Below are positions 1 to 11,310 of a stretch of 13,686 bases of DNA, in pieces. Every line of letters begins with the position of its first letter. Positions within the stretch are counted from its first letter, which is position 1. Source of the stretch: Thermoflexales bacterium. GTDB taxonomy: Bacteria > Chloroflexota > Anaerolineae > B4-G1 > SLSP01. The DNA is taken from NCBI GenBank assembly GCA_007130345.1, contig SLSP01000257.1, forward strand, positions 1 to 13,686, read 5' to 3'. Under the pieces are notes generated by a model, which searched no databases, was not told the DNA's origin, and saw nothing but the letters and a program-made list of their open reading frames with translations. Made by a program: the position numbers and the translations under genes.

Positions 1-23
1 CAGAGCTGATGGAAGGGTTCTAA
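1..23 (+). CDS. 3' end of an upstream gene (partial, unidentified)
   Basis: Reading from position 3, the codons give E-L-M-E-G-F followed by a TAA stop at 21-23. A strong intrinsic terminator begins 25 nt later, which fits the end of a rightward transcription unit. A second frame also stops early, with TGA at 7-9, so the frame is not certain. Too little is present to name a product. Confidence 0.4.
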
Positions 24-47
24 CCCGCCACACCCCGTTTGAAACTC

Positions 48-81
48 ATCCCGCCCTCTGTTGCAGAGGGCGGGATTCTTT
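48..81 (+). terminator. Intrinsic terminator after the upstream gene
   Basis: A perfect 13-bp stem pairs 48-60 (ATCCCGCCCTCTG) with 64-76 around a TTG loop. It is followed directly by a short T-rich tail, TCTTT. This is a strong GC-rich rho-independent terminator for the gene ending near position 23. The loop and the 3' arm also carry the -35 box of the next promoter. Confidence 0.85.
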
Positions 82-88
82 ATATAAT
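61..88 (+). promoter_or_regulatory. Sigma-70-type promoter for the solute-binding lipoprotein gene
   Basis: A perfect TATAAT -10 box lies at 83-88. A weak -35 (TTGCAG, 61-66) sits 16 nt upstream, inside the loop and 3' arm of the terminator hairpin. Transcription would start near 95, giving a leader of about 45 nt before the ATG at 141. The -10 is convincing and the -35 is poor (3 of 6 matches). Confidence 0.55.
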
Positions 89-140
89 GCGGGTAACACA
101 AGTGCCCGTGAAGCTAGGGCGAAGTCGTGGAGAGGTCACA

Positions 141-1580
141 ATGAAAAGACGGTTATGGCTTGGCGTTTTGGTATTGATACTGGCGATGGTCACAGCGTGT
201 GGCGGCAGAGGCCCCGAAGTCAGCGCGCCCGACCCGGCGCGTGATGCTGAGGACAGCCCCTCGATGACGCCGACGGCCACGCCGCCGCGCCCGGTTCTGG
301 AAGCTGGTGTGGTCACGCCGCCGCCCGACTATTCCACAAGCGTCTACGGCTATCTGGAAGCCCTCGATCCTGTGGATGCGGAGGTCACGCTATGGTACGC
401 CTATCCCGACGCGCGGCAATTCCAATTTGAGGCGTTGGTGCAGGAATTCAACCTCAGCAATCCGTGGGGCATTACGGTGATAGCGGAAAACTTCGATACG
501 CCCGCGCTGCTCTACCAGGAGATCATCACCGGGATACCGAAGCTGAACTATCCCACCGTAGCCCTGGTAGACTCGTACCAGATACCCGCGTATACGGCGC
601 GGGGCGCGCTGGTGTCGTTCGCTCCCTATATGGAGAGCGCGACGTGGGGGATGGAGGCCGCGCTGGATGACCTCGCGCCCGCCGCGCAACCCTCGCCGGC
701 GACGGCGGATTACGGTTGGCCCTGGGCTGCCACCACGCATGTGCTGCTCTACAACCGGGACTGGCTCAACGAGTTGGGCCATACCGCGCCGCCCACCTCC
801 TGGGAGGACTTGGAGACTATGGCGTGCGCGACCACCCGGCAATCCTTCTCCCGCGCCACCGGAGAGGGCGCGGTCATCGGCTTGCTCTACACCGTCGATG
901 TGGACAACTTCATCAGCTTGACCCGCAACAACGGCGGAGAGATCGTCGGTACCGACACCCTCAGCGCGACCTTCGCCGGGCCGCCGGGGATCGAGGTGCT
1001 CACCACGCTGCGCGCGCTGACGCAACGCCGCTGCGCCACGCGCCACGCCGAGGTCGCCGCGTCTCCAGAGGCGTTCGGCACGGGGCGCGCGCTCTTCGCG
1101 TTCGTCTCCATCGCGGACCTTCCGGCCTACCGAGGGGAGTACGACGTGGCTGCGGCCTTCTCCTGGGGCGCGACCGCGCTGCCGCGCAGCACGCCGCGCC
1201 CGGTGCAGAGCGTCCGTGGATCGCGCTTCGTCCTCTTCAACGTCCGGCCAGAGTCGCAACTGGCGGCGTGGCTCTTCATGCAATGGCTCACAGAGCTTGA
1301 GCAGCAAGCGTGGTGGCTGACGGCGACCAACGAAATCCCCGCGCAAGCGCAGACCCTGCGCCTGTTGCCGGAATATCTCGCCGAGAACCCCGCCTACGCC
1401 CACGCCGTCGCCTTGACCGCGACCTCGGCGCACGATGAACCGCTGCTGGCCGGATACCCCGCGTGTCGCGCGCTGCTGGCCGAGGCCCTGACCGCCATCG
1501 ATGGCGGGGCCAACATCCAGACAACGTTGGAAGCGGCTGAGGAAGCCTGCACCGCGCTGTTGCACGCCGCTGCCCGCTGA
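141..1580 (+). CDS. Extracellular solute-binding lipoprotein of an ABC transporter (family 1, MalE/UgpB-like)
   Basis: The start at 141 is chosen because GGAGAGG (129-135) lies 5 nt upstream and the protein then opens with a classic lipoprotein signal: a K/R-rich start, a leucine/valine-rich core, and lipobox V-T-A-C with the lipidated Cys at residue 20. A TTG start 102 nt upstream would lie inside the terminator hairpin and destroy the signal peptide. The protein has 479 residues. After a Pro/Thr-rich linker of about 60 residues comes a type-1 periplasmic-binding fold: the segment beginning V-T-L-W-Y-A with a following F-x-x-L-V-Q-E-F-N helix, then Y-G-W-P-W-A near residue 190 and L-Y-N-R-D-W-L (often seen in sugar-binding proteins). 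It should capture a sugar or similar solute outside the membrane for ABC import. No permease or ATPase gene adjoins it, so the substrate is unknown. The mature chain has four further cysteines besides Cys20 that could pair as disulfides. Confidence 0.85.
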   Translation: MKRRLWLGVLVLILAMVTACGGRGPEVSAPDPARDAEDSPSMTPTATPPRPVLEAGVVTPPPDYSTSVYGYLEALDPVDAEVTLWYAYPDARQFQFEALVQEFNLSNPWGITVIAENFDTPALLYQEIITGIPKLNYPTVALVDSYQIPAYTARGALVSFAPYMESATWGMEAALDDLAPAAQPSPATADYGWPWAATTHVLLYNRDWLNELGHTAPPTSWEDLETMACATTRQSFSRATGEGAVIGLLYTVDVDNFISLTRNNGGEIVGTDTLSATFAGPPGIEVLTTLRALTQRRCATRHAEVAASPEAFGTGRALFAFVSIADLPAYRGEYDVAAAFSWGATALPRSTPRPVQSVRGSRFVLFNVRPESQLAAWLFMQWLTELEQQAWWLTATNEIPAQAQTLRLLPEYLAENPAYAHAVALTATSAHDEPLLAGYPACRALLAEALTAIDGGANIQTTLEAAEEACTALLHAAAR

Positions 1581-1581
1581 T

Positions 1582-1609
1582 TTGTAATCGGCGCGGGTTC
1601 AGGTATAAT
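1582..1609 (+). promoter_or_regulatory. Sigma-70-type promoter for the glmS transcript
   Basis: The -35-like TTGTAA (1582-1587, 4 of 6 matches) and a perfect TATAAT -10 (1604-1609) are separated by 16 nt. The promoter starts two bases after the stop codon of the lipoprotein gene. Initiation near 1616 would place about 55 nt of RNA before the ribozyme cleavage site. Confidence 0.7.
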
Positions 1610-1669
1610 GGCAGCATCACAAAATAATGAGGAGGTGCTTATCGGATAGCGCAACAAACCGGGGAAAGT

Positions 1670-1877
1670 AGCGCCAGGCCCTGGATTCCAGGGTGACGAG
1701 GAGGCAGTCGGCGCGCGGGTTTTACAGCCCACGCGCTTACATCGAGCGTCTGCGTCACGCAGACCAATCGGCGGATACTGCCAGGGGACGTGCCCTCCCC
1801 TCCAATTTTCCCCTTGACCGTGAAAGCGCATCCCAAAACCCGGCGGTAACACCGGGGACAAAGGCTGCGCAGGGCGC
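1670..1877 (+). ncRNA. glmS ribozyme (glucosamine-6-phosphate-activated self-cleaving riboswitch)
   Basis: The glmS core is readable in order. The cleavage site is A1670/G1671, followed by GCGCCAG. P2 is CCCTGG/CCAGGG (1679-1684/1688-1693). The conserved GACGAGGAGG spans 1695-1704. The closing helix pairs GGCAGT (1703-1708) with ACTGCC (1777-1782), and between these strands lie ATCGA (1741-1745) and TCGGCGGAT (1768-1776). CGCC (1672-1675) can pair with GGCG (1770-1773) as P2.2. The loop of P3 (AGGGG/CCCCT) holds GTGCCCT (1790-1796), which pairs completely with AGGGCGC (1871-1877) as the P3.1 pseudoknot. P4 is GCGCA/TGCGC (1826-1830/1866-1870) and P4.1 is CCCGG/CCGGG. In this family glucosamine-6-phosphate acts as the cofactor for cleavage, which destabilises glmS mRNA. 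The gene downstream is glmS, as expected. Unusual points are an extra hairpin at 1711-1736 and a GTCTGCG/CGCAGAC stem replacing a normally short loop at 1748-1764. The pairing around P3 (1783-1815) has alternatives. Confidence 0.93.
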
Positions 1878-1928
1878 TCCGCCACCCTCGGCGGATGATC
1901 TCTCGTGGCATGAGGACTTCCCACGAGA
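1878..1928 (+). other. Two hairpins directly after the ribozyme
   Basis: TCCGCC/GGCGGA pairs 1878-1883 with 1890-1895. TCTCGTGG/CCACGAGA pairs 1901-1908 with 1921-1928 around a 12-nt loop. Neither has a following T-run, so they are not ordinary intrinsic terminators. They lie in the portion of mRNA left after ribozyme cleavage and could affect its decay. That role is inference. Confidence 0.45.
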
Positions 1929-1964
1929 CATGGCCTAGCAACGATGGCGACTATGGGCGTGATG

Positions 1965-2027
1965 CGTCAAACGTCAAACGTCAAACGTGAAACGTCAATT
2001 CGTTGCGCCATTTGCCATTCGCCATGC
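1965..2027 (+). repeat. Tandem heptamer repeats in the glmS leader
   Basis: Five consecutive 7-nt units run from 1965 to 1999 (CGTCAAA three times, then CGTGAAA and CGTCAAT). Three units of a different heptamer follow at 2007-2027 (GCCATTT, GCCATTC, GCCATGC). GCCATTC recurs at 2138-2144 next to the glmS ribosome-binding site. They lie in non-coding leader sequence and resemble short tandem heptamers found between genes in some bacteria. I assign no function. Confidence 0.75.
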
Positions 2028-2036
2028 ATTACACCT

Positions 2037-2097
2037 GGCTCCAAGGGGATTGCCAAATCCCCGCCTAACCGCCGGATTTGGCAATCCGGCGGGAGCC
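2037..2097 (+). repeat. REP-like inverted repeat with two competing hairpins
   Basis: A perfect 14-bp inverted repeat pairs GGATTGCCAAATCC (2047-2060) with 2074-2087. It is framed by GGCTCC/GGAGCC (2037-2042/2092-2097). A second, mutually exclusive hairpin pairs CCGCCGGAT (2069-2077) with ATCCGGCGG (2084-2092) around TTGGCA. This looks like a repetitive extragenic palindrome inserted in the leader, or a two-state RNA element. No T-run follows either hairpin. Confidence 0.6.
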
Positions 2098-2161
2098 TGG
2101 CACGATATGGCGAATACTTTAAGACACAAGCCAATTCGCCATTCGCACAAAGGAGACAACT

Positions 2162-4006
<1,845 letters not shown>

Positions 4007-4025
4007 GGGATGATGCGTAATGCGT

Positions 4026-4058
4026 AACGGGGCGCGACTGGATGTCGCGCCCCGTTTT
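4026..4058 (+). terminator. Intrinsic terminator of glmS
   Basis: A perfect 13-bp GC-rich stem pairs AACGGGGCGCGAC (4026-4038) with 4044-4056 around TGGAT and runs into TTTT (4055-4058). It lies 20 nt after the glmS stop. Two ATGCGTA heptamers (4013-4019 and 4020-4026) fill the space between the stop and the stem. Confidence 0.88.
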
Positions 4059-4124
4059 GCCGTCTCGATAAGCGGAAAGTGTCCGGTAGTGGAGTCGTTA
4101 TTCAAACGATAATTCAACGCAAAA

Positions 4125-4152
4125 TTGACTTTTTCTTAATGTAGACTATAAT
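4125..4152 (+). promoter_or_regulatory. Near-consensus sigma-70-type promoter for rpoC
   Basis: TTGACT (4125-4130, 5 of 6 matches) and a perfect TATAAT (4147-4152) are spaced by 16 nt, within a locally AT-rich stretch. This is the best promoter in the window. It would start RNA near 4159, leaving a leader of about 155 nt before rpoC. Confidence 0.82.
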
Positions 4153-4191
4153 GCTACTACCTATGTCGCGGGGAACCGGCTTATTAATGTA

Positions 4192-4230
4192 AAGCGCTGA
4201 GGTGTTCAAAATCTCAGTCGCTTGTTTTTT
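4192..4230 (+). terminator. Attenuator-like terminator in the rpoC leader
   Basis: AAGCGCTGAG (4192-4201) pairs with CTCAG and CGCTT (4213-4217 and 4219-4223), with one bulged T at 4218. The loop has 11 nt, and G plus TTTTTT (4225-4230) follow. This has the form of a rho-independent terminator, but it sits between the rpoC promoter and rpoC. Partial read-through would set rpoC expression. I see no clear competing antiterminator pairing. Confidence 0.6.
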
Positions 4231-4313
4231 GTTGTCTATGAAAAAGTTGTCCCCACTACACACCGTCCCAGGCACCATGACCCAAATTATAAGTGTTGCT
4301 CTAAGGGGGTAGA

Positions 4314-8621
<4,308 letters not shown>

Positions 8622-8642
8622 AGGGAGACGTAAGCTATGCTC

Positions 8643-8669
8643 AAGGGGCGACGCCAGTCGCCCCTTTTT
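8643..8669 (+). terminator. Intrinsic terminator of rpoC
   Basis: The stem AAGGGGCGAC (8643-8652) pairs with 8657-8666 around a GCCA tetraloop and is followed by a T5 run (8665-8669). It lies 21 nt after the rpoC stop and separates rpoC from the sigma-factor operon. Confidence 0.9.
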
Positions 8670-8742
8670 GTTTGGATGGGCGAATACCATGCAACTTCGA
8701 GAAGCGGCTTGCGTAATACAAGAGTAGAGCGAATGGGGGGGT

Positions 8743-9297
8743 ATGGAACAAGAAGCGTTACTATTAGCTCAGCGAGGTGATCGTGACGCACTCAGCGATC
8801 TGGTCACAGCCTATCAAAAGCCGCTCTTTTACTTGTGCTATCGCATGTTAGGCGAGCGCCGGGAAGCGGAAGACGCGGCGCAAGAGGCGTTGGTCAAAGC
8901 TGTGGTGAAATTGCACACCTACGACACCGAGCGCCCGTTCAAGCCCTGGGTGATGCGAATCGCGTCGAATGAATGTATCGACCGTTTGCGGCGGCGCAAG
9001 CCCGAAGTTTCGCTGGATGATATGGGAGAAGATGGCGCGTGGGAATGGAAAGCGGGCAACAGTCCCAACCCAGAAGCCGAGTTGCTGCATGACGAACGCG
9101 AGACCCAGGTGCGCGCGCTGCTAGAGACCCTATCCGCCACAGATCGCGCGGTGGTGGTACTTTTCTATTGGGAGGGATTATCTTACGTGGAGATCGAAGA
9201 AGTTACTGGATTAACGGTGTCGGCGATTAAATCGCGGCTATTCCGCGCGCGGCGCTCTATGGCGCAAACGTTACTCGAGGAGGGAATGTATGTCTGA
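8743..9297 (+). CDS. ECF-type RNA polymerase sigma factor
   Basis: The protein has 184 residues, the usual size for an extracytoplasmic-function sigma-70 factor that directs RNA polymerase to a small regulon. Region 2 spans about 15-85. It includes L-x-x-L-V-x-x-Y-x-x-P-L-F-Y-L-C-Y-R-M-L, the acidic A-E-D-A-A-Q-E-A-L motif, R-P-F-K-P-W-V-M-R-I-A-S-N, and the basic D-R-L-R-R-R-K end. An acidic linker follows. Region 4 (about 125-178) has the helix-turn-helix E-G-L-S-Y-V-E-I-E-E-V-T-G-L-T-V-S-A-I-K-S-R-L-F-R-A-R. Regions 1 and 3 are absent, as expected. The only ribosome-binding signal is a G7 run (8735-8741) placed almost against the ATG. Its last codons overlap the next gene by 8 nt, so the two are translationally coupled and the product is very likely held by that anti-sigma factor. 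I could not identify a convincing promoter upstream. Confidence 0.93.
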   Translation: MEQEALLLAQRGDRDALSDLVTAYQKPLFYLCYRMLGERREAEDAAQEALVKAVVKLHTYDTERPFKPWVMRIASNECIDRLRRRKPEVSLDDMGEDGAWEWKAGNSPNPEAELLHDERETQVRALLETLSATDRAVVVLFYWEGLSYVEIEEVTGLTVSAIKSRLFRARRSMAQTLLEEGMYV

Positions 9298-9847
9298 ACA
9301 CGGTGACGACGTGCTGATACATACCGAGGCGTGGTGGATACGAGCACTCGAAGATGCCCTGACCCCGGAAGAAGCGCGCCAATGGGCCGCCCATCGCGCG
9401 CGCTGCGCGGATTGCCAGCGCGAGTGGGACGCTATGCGCCACGTCGAGCGTTGGCTACAAGCCCCGCCCGCAGTCCCCGCGCTCCCGGAGCTATTCACCG
9501 CCCAGACGGTGGCGCGCGCGACGCAGCGATTGCAGCGGCAACGTTGGTGGATGTCATTCGCGGCAACCCTGATGGTTGGCCTGGTCACATGGTTCGTCTT
9601 AAGCTCACTGGGGATGGCCGTAGTGCATCTGGAGCGGCTGATTCAAACCCTCCTGATAGGATGGCAACCGCTATTGGGGTCACTGACGCGCGCGCTGATG
9701 GGACTGTCGTTGGTCTGGCGGGATGTGCTCCCCCTGGTGGCCGGGGGCATCGTGGGCTGCGTGGTGCTCCTGATGCCCAACGGTGTCATCGCGACGGCAA
9801 TGCTCGTGTGGTTAGCACGGCGGCGCGCGCCCGCGCAATCCGCCTGA
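9290..9847 (+). CDS. Membrane-anchored zinc-finger anti-sigma factor (zf-HC2 / ZAS type)
   Basis: The start overlaps the sigma gene by 8 nt, with AGGAGGG (9278-9284) 5 nt upstream inside the sigma coding sequence. The protein has 185 residues. Its N-terminal cytoplasmic part carries the zinc anti-sigma signature H35-x3-C39-x2-C42, preceded by A-L-E-D-A-L-T-P-E-E-A, the usual helix of this family. Two hydrophobic segments follow, about 86-111 (beginning W-W-M-S-F-A-A) and about 146-175, so it is an inner-membrane protein with two likely membrane passes. By family knowledge it binds and silences the ECF sigma factor until an envelope or redox signal releases it. The signal cannot be read from the sequence. 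No separate extracytoplasmic sensor domain is seen beyond the short loop between the membrane segments. Confidence 0.9.
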   Translation: MSEHGDDVLIHTEAWWIRALEDALTPEEARQWAAHRARCADCQREWDAMRHVERWLQAPPAVPALPELFTAQTVARATQRLQRQRWWMSFAATLMVGLVTWFVLSSLGMAVVHLERLIQTLLIGWQPLLGSLTRALMGLSLVWRDVLPLVAGGIVGCVVLLMPNGVIATAMLVWLARRRAPAQSA

Positions 9848-9909
9848 TCCCCAAATCGCGCTGGCCTGGAATTGGAAGCTCTTAATTTTATAACTCGCGG
9901 AGGTGAATG

Positions 9910-11046
9910 ATGGTGAAACGTTGGAGTCTGGCTCTCATAGTATCGTTGCTGCTGGCCGTGATGGCCGCGCCGGTAGCCGCAGCCCCGGCCTGGCAAAGCG
10001 GCGTGCATTTCGGCCCTTACACGGTAGCCGCCGGGGACGAAGTCGTCGGCGACCTGACCGTCTTTGGCGGCCCGGTTCTCCTGGAAGCGGGAGCGCAGTT
10101 TGACGGCAACCTGACTGTCTTCGGCCCATGCTCCATCACCGCCGGTGCCGAGCTAAACGGCGACCTGGTGGTGATGGGCGCGGCAAGCATCGCCGGCGCG
10201 GTACACGGCGACGTCTTCGCGGCGGGGGCCATCTCTCTGGCGGATACAGCCGCCATCGGGGGCGACCTTTCGACGGTGGGCCAGCTATCAATGGATGAGG
10301 GAGCCGACATTCGTGGGGAGATTGTCACCATGGAGGACGAGGGGTTCGTCCGCGAGCTACCCGTGATTCGCGCGCCCCTCGCGCGCGTGCGCCATCGCCC
10401 CTTCTGGATTCAATGGCTGATGAACTTGTCGCGCGCCGTGATACATACCCTGATCATTGGCGCCCTCGCCCTGGTCATCACCAGTATCTGGCCGCAGCAA
10501 ATCGAGCGCATCGCGGGCGCTATCGAAGAAGTGCCCCTGATCTCCTTCGGGATGGGTGTCATCCTCTTCCTATTGAGCTTGGTCGTCGCCATCATCCTCA
10601 TCGCCACAATCTGCCTGTCGCCCTTCGGCATCATCGGACTAATCATAGTCGGCGTGGGCACGCTCATGGGGTGGGTGGCTATGGGGCTGGCGTTTGGGCG
10701 GCGCGTCCTCACCGGACTGTTTAAGCAAACAGAGGTGAATCCTGTCGGCGCGGCCATCCTGGGATCGATGACACTGACGCTAATACTGACCGCCGCGCGG
10801 CTGACCGGCCCGTTACACGCTTTGCTCGTCTTTATGCTACTCCCACCCGCTGCTGGCGCCGTCGTGCTGACCCGCTTCGGCTCGATGCCCTACGCCACAC
10901 AAGGGCGGCCCGTTGCGCCGACGCCGCGCGCGCCCCAAACGTCTCCCACAGCGCGGGGGCACGAACCGATAGTCCCGTCGCCGCTGCCAGCTTCATCAAC
11001 GCCCAGCAACGAGGCTGCGGAGCGTGCAGACGTACCGGACGCCTAA
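9910..11046 (+). CDS. Bactofilin-like (polymer-forming) exported domain fused to a multi-pass membrane domain
   Basis: Two ATGs lie in tandem at 9907 and 9910. The strong GGAGG at 9899-9903 is 6 nt from the second and only 3 nt from the first, so 9910 is preferred (378 residues; using 9907 adds one Met). A signal peptide of about 25 residues ends near V-A-A-A-P. Residues about 35-150 form short beta-type repeats built around G-D-L-T-V-F-G and G-N-L-T-V-F-G, then G-D-L-V-V-M-G, G-D-V-F-A-A-G and G-D-L-S-T-V-G. This is the turn pattern of bactofilin/polymer-forming beta-helix domains. Four or more membrane segments follow (about 178-345), then a Pro/Ser/Thr-rich tail of about 55 residues. It lies 62 nt after the anti-sigma gene in the same direction, so it is likely a target or partner in the same operon. 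The membrane part and the tail give no specific function; a role in envelope organisation is inference. Confidence 0.75.
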   Translation: MVKRWSLALIVSLLLAVMAAPVAAAPAWQSGVHFGPYTVAAGDEVVGDLTVFGGPVLLEAGAQFDGNLTVFGPCSITAGAELNGDLVVMGAASIAGAVHGDVFAAGAISLADTAAIGGDLSTVGQLSMDEGADIRGEIVTMEDEGFVRELPVIRAPLARVRHRPFWIQWLMNLSRAVIHTLIIGALALVITSIWPQQIERIAGAIEEVPLISFGMGVILFLLSLVVAIILIATICLSPFGIIGLIIVGVGTLMGWVAMGLAFGRRVLTGLFKQTEVNPVGAAILGSMTLTLILTAARLTGPLHALLVFMLLPPAAGAVVLTRFGSMPYATQGRPVAPTPRAPQTSPTARGHEPIVPSPLPASSTPSNEAAERADVPDA

Positions 11047-11186
11047 TACAGCGCGGCATAAATAACTCCCCAGTTGAATGTGCTCCCAGGGGAACGTCAG
11101 TTCCCCGTTATAGCGTATAGTCGCGAATTTGACGATCCGCTCTGAGCGAGACTAACTGGGGAGGGACTTCCGCCGCGCTGTACTAG
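11043..11186. mobile_element. MITE-like non-autonomous inverted-repeat element
   Basis: The terminal arms CTAATACAGCGCGGC (11043-11057) and 11172-11186 are inverted copies matching at 14 of 15 positions. A second inner pair, CTCCCCAGTT (11066-11075) and AACTGGGGAG (11154-11163), is perfect. Inside lies a GGGGAAC/GTTCCCC hairpin (11089-11095/11100-11106). The element is about 140 bp and has no coding capacity. A TA dinucleotide sits just outside CAGCGCGG at each end, as expected for the IS630/Tc1-mariner group, though a CTA duplication is equally possible. The left end overlaps the stop codon (11044-11046) of the bactofilin-like gene. A structured terminator or small RNA is the alternative reading. 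Confidence 0.55.
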
Positions 11187-11202
11187 CTTGTCCAACTCAC
11201 AT

Positions 11203-11223
11203 GACCGGGGGCCTCCCCCGGTC
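11203..11223 (+). terminator. GC-rich hairpin, possible weak terminator
   Basis: GACCGGGGG (11203-11211) and CCCCCGGTC (11215-11223) form a perfect 9-bp stem around CCT. The following TGTGTTGTGT is U-rich but broken by G, so termination efficiency is uncertain. It separates the sigma-factor operon and the MITE-like element from the next promoter. Confidence 0.5.
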
Positions 11224-11251
11224 TGTGTTGTGTAGCTCTCCGCATCTTCGG

Positions 11252-11279
11252 TTGCTCAAATCGGCAGTGGCATTATAAT
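11252..11279 (+). promoter_or_regulatory. Sigma-70-type promoter for the ThiF/MoeB-family gene
   Basis: A perfect TATAAT (11274-11279) lies 16 nt after a weak TTGCTC -35 (11252-11257). The start would be near 11286, giving a leader of about 25 nt that contains GGGGAGG (11299-11305) before the ATG at 11311. Confidence 0.6.
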
Positions 11280-11310
11280 AATTCCAGGCATAAAAACAGG
11301 GGAGGTTTTC

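Noticed and set aside
39..140. N-terminal extension of the solute-binding protein from a TTG at 39
   Set aside because: It would start inside the terminator and cross the promoter, and would bury the lipoprotein signal peptide. The ATG at 141 has a good ribosome-binding site.
390..1565. Long open frame antisense to the solute-binding protein gene
   Set aside because: The composition is Arg/Gly-rich with no recognisable domain, as expected from the opposite strand of a GC-rich gene.
1608..1649. 13-codon ORF from the ATG formed by the -10 box of the glmS promoter
   Set aside because: Its start lies upstream of the expected transcription start, so it would not be in the mRNA.
1901..1928. Hairpin after the ribozyme as an intrinsic terminator
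   Set aside because: There is no T-run after the 8-bp stem; sequence continues with CATGGCC.
1693..1938. Open frame of 81 codons in the glmS leader
   Set aside because: It coincides with the ribozyme; the RNA structure explains the sequence and there is no ribosome-binding site.
4288..4293. Second rpoC promoter with TATAAG as -10
   Set aside because: No -35-like sequence lies 15-19 nt upstream, and it would give a leader of only a few bases.
8691..8719. Autoregulatory ECF-type promoter before the sigma gene (GCAACTT ... GCGTAATAC)
   Set aside because: The -35 lacks the GGAAC core and the -10 match is poor; not supportable without comparison to other target promoters.
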